Source of the DNA: Acidobacteriota bacterium
GTDB lineage: Bacteria; Acidobacteriota; Terriglobia; Terriglobales; Acidobacteriaceae
Direction: 5' to 3'
Length of the DNA stretch: 5,236 bases
NCBI GenBank assembly: GCA_021809235.1
Contig: JAKBAG010000208.1
Span: forward strand, 1 to 5,236
This document shows, piece by piece, positions 3,851 through 5,236 of this stretch. Numbering within the stretch: the stretch's first letter is position 1; every line of letters starts with the position of its first letter. Position numbers and translations under genes: made by a program. A model generated the notes under the pieces. It was not told the origin of the DNA, ran no database searches, and saw only the letters and a program-made list of their open reading frames with translations.

Positions 3851-5236
3851 ATGGCAGAGGAACAGGACAAAGCGCGCGCAGAGGAGCAGCCTGGACCGAA
3901 GAGCGACGCTGCGGCCAGGCCGCGCGTGAAGACCGACGACGAGATTACGGGCAAGGCCTATGACACGCGGCTGATGCTGCGGTTGGCCGGGTATCTGCGG
4001 CCGTATCGGGTGCAGGCTGCGGTGAGCGTGGTGGCGGTGTCGTTGCGCGCGGCCACGGATGCGGCCGGGCCGTATCTGGTGAAGGTGGCGCTGGACCGGT
4101 ACATGACGCGCGAGGCGCATGTGGGCACCGGGTGGCTGTCGCGGCAGTTGAGCAGCGATGCGCGGGTGGGTGTGGGGCAGTTGGCGCTGCTGTATCTGGC
4201 GGTGCTGCTGGTGGCCTATGTGTTTGAGTTCACGCAGACGTATCTGATGCAGTGGACGGGGCAGAAGGTGATGTTTGACCTGCGCCGGGAGATCTTCCGC
4301 CATATGCAGCGGATGCATGTGGCGTTTTTTGACACGAATGCGGTGGGGCGGCTGGTGACGCGGCTGACGTCGGATGTGGACGCGATCAATGACATGTTCA
4401 CGTCGGGCGTGCTGGCGATGATCGATGATGTGTTTGCGCTGACGATCATGGTGGTGGCGATGCTGGCAATGAACTGGCGGCTGGCGTTGCTGACGTTTGC
4501 GGTGCTGCCGCTGATTGTGGTGGCGACGAACCTGTTCCGGATCTCGGTGCGGGCCAGCTATCGGCGGGTGCGGACGGCGATTGCGCGGATCAACTCGTTT
4601 ACGCAGGAGCATGTGAGCGGGATGAGCGTGGTGCAGCTGTTCAACCGCGAGCAGCGCGCGTATGAGGACTTTGAGGCGGTGAACAGGCAGCACATGGTCG
4701 CCTTCAAGGACACGATCTTTGCCTATGCGCTGTATTACCCGGCGGTGGAGATTCTGTCGTCGATTGCGATTGCGATGATTGTGTGGCGTGGGGGCGTGGG
4801 CGTGATTGGCGGGACGATCACGATCGGCATCATCAGCGCGTTTATCCAGTATGCGCAGCGGTTCTTCCGCCCGATCCAGGACCTGAGCGAAAAGTTCAAC
4901 ATTCTGCAGGCGGCGATGACGGCCTGCGAGCGGATCTTCAAGCTGCTGGACACGCCGTCGCAGATTGAGTCGCCGCAGGTGGTGCGTGCCGGCGACGGAT
5001 CGAACCGGATCGAGTTTCGGCATGTGTGGTTCACCTATCAGGAGATGAGCGACGAGGAGCGCGCGTGGGTGGCCTCGGCCACGGATGCGGAACTGGCGGC
5101 GCGGAGCGATATTGAGTGGATTCTGAAGGATGTTTCGTTTGTGGTGGAGCCGGGCGAGACGGTGGCGATTGTGGGCCACACGGGCGCGGGCAAGACGACG
5201 CTGACGAGCCTGATGATGCGCTTCTATGACGTGACG
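3851..5236 (+). CDS. ABC exporter half-transporter (membrane domain fused to ATPase), N-terminal part (cut by window end)
   Basis: The first 462 codons are present and in frame to the last base. Residues 1-35 are a charged cytoplasmic lead (MAEEQDKARAEEQPG...). Residues 40-350 form a type IV exporter membrane domain with about six hydrophobic segments (for example around 53-75, 112-132, 182-225 and 290-330) and conserved blocks GQKVMFDLRREIFRHMQ, FFDTNAVGRLVTRLTSDVD and a coupling-type QLFNRE. The ATPase domain begins near 385; Y396 is the A-loop Tyr and GHTGAGKT (442-449) is Walker A. The window ends before the Q-loop, signature motif and Walker B. The family (MsbA/Sav1866-like) exports lipids, drugs or peptides across the inner membrane as a dimer; the substrate cannot be told. 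Between Y396 and the ILKDVSF strand there are about 21 more residues than in MsbA. The ATG at 3851 is the only sensible start; the ribosome binding site is weak. It follows the photolyase-like gene by 140 bp and may share its transcript. Confidence 0.93.
   Translation, partial: MAEEQDKARAEEQPGPKSDAAARPRVKTDDEITGKAYDTRLMLRLAGYLRPYRVQAAVSVVAVSLRAATDAAGPYLVKVALDRYMTREAHVGTGWLSRQLSSDARVGVGQLALLYLAVLLVAYVFEFTQTYLMQWTGQKVMFDLRREIFRHMQRMHVAFFDTNAVGRLVTRLTSDVDAINDMFTSGVLAMIDDVFALTIMVVAMLAMNWRLALLTFAVLPLIVVATNLFRISVRASYRRVRTAIARINSFTQEHVSGMSVVQLFNREQRAYEDFEAVNRQHMVAFKDTIFAYALYYPAVEILSSIAIAMIVWRGGVGVIGGTITIGIISAFIQYAQRFFRPIQDLSEKFNILQAAMTACERIFKLLDTPSQIESPQVVRAGDGSNRIEFRHVWFTYQEMSDEERAWVASATDAELAARSDIEWILKDVSFVVEPGETVAIVGHTGAGKTTLTSLMMRFYDVT

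Noticed and set aside
3134..5179. Very long open frame on the minus strand (681 codons) opposite the photolyase-like and ABC genes
   Set aside because: It overlaps two clearly recognisable plus-strand genes, its product is a His/Arg/Pro-rich composition with no fold-like pattern, and lack of stops follows from the G-biased codons on the other strand.

Overview
The window reads as chromosomal DNA from a high-GC Gram-negative bacterium, most likely an acidobacterium (Terriglobia-like). This rests on the outer-membrane-type barrel protein, the dispersed non-coding repeats, and the codon style. The assignment is inference; no rRNA or other firm taxonomic marker is present.

Layout. (1) 1-514, minus strand: the N-terminal 171 codons of a HemW-type radical SAM protein, cut by the window start. 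(2) 515-711: a short gap filled mostly by an 84-bp non-coding repeat (copy 1). (3) 712-1482, minus strand: an exported outer-membrane barrel of the PagL/acyloxyacyl-hydrolase type, clearly lower in GC than its neighbours (29 G+C in the 60 bases 1081-1140, against 45 of 60 at 3241-3300). (4) 1483-2228: a divergent intergenic region of about 750 bp. It holds a possible promoter for gene 3, two perfect-period (137 bp) tandem units that contain repeat copies 2 and 3, an iteron-like TGGTTG series and a G-tract cluster. (5) 2229-3710, plus strand: a photolyase/cryptochrome-like flavoprotein in which the FAD-binding helical domain comes first and an alpha/beta photolyase-like domain appears to follow, the reverse of the usual order. 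It also has an in-frame 15-bp minisatellite near its N-terminus. (6) 3851-5236, plus strand: the N-terminal 462 codons of an ABC exporter half-transporter, cut by the window end just after Walker A.

How the genes relate. No single pathway links them. hemW and the pagL-like gene point one way and the photolyase-like and ABC genes point the other way. The photolyase-like and ABC genes are 140 bp apart and could be co-transcribed, but a hairpin sits between them. The most unusual items are the apparently permuted photolyase-like protein, the 137-bp tandem unit bounded by a 14-bp motif, and the low-GC pagL-like gene bracketed by identical direct repeats.
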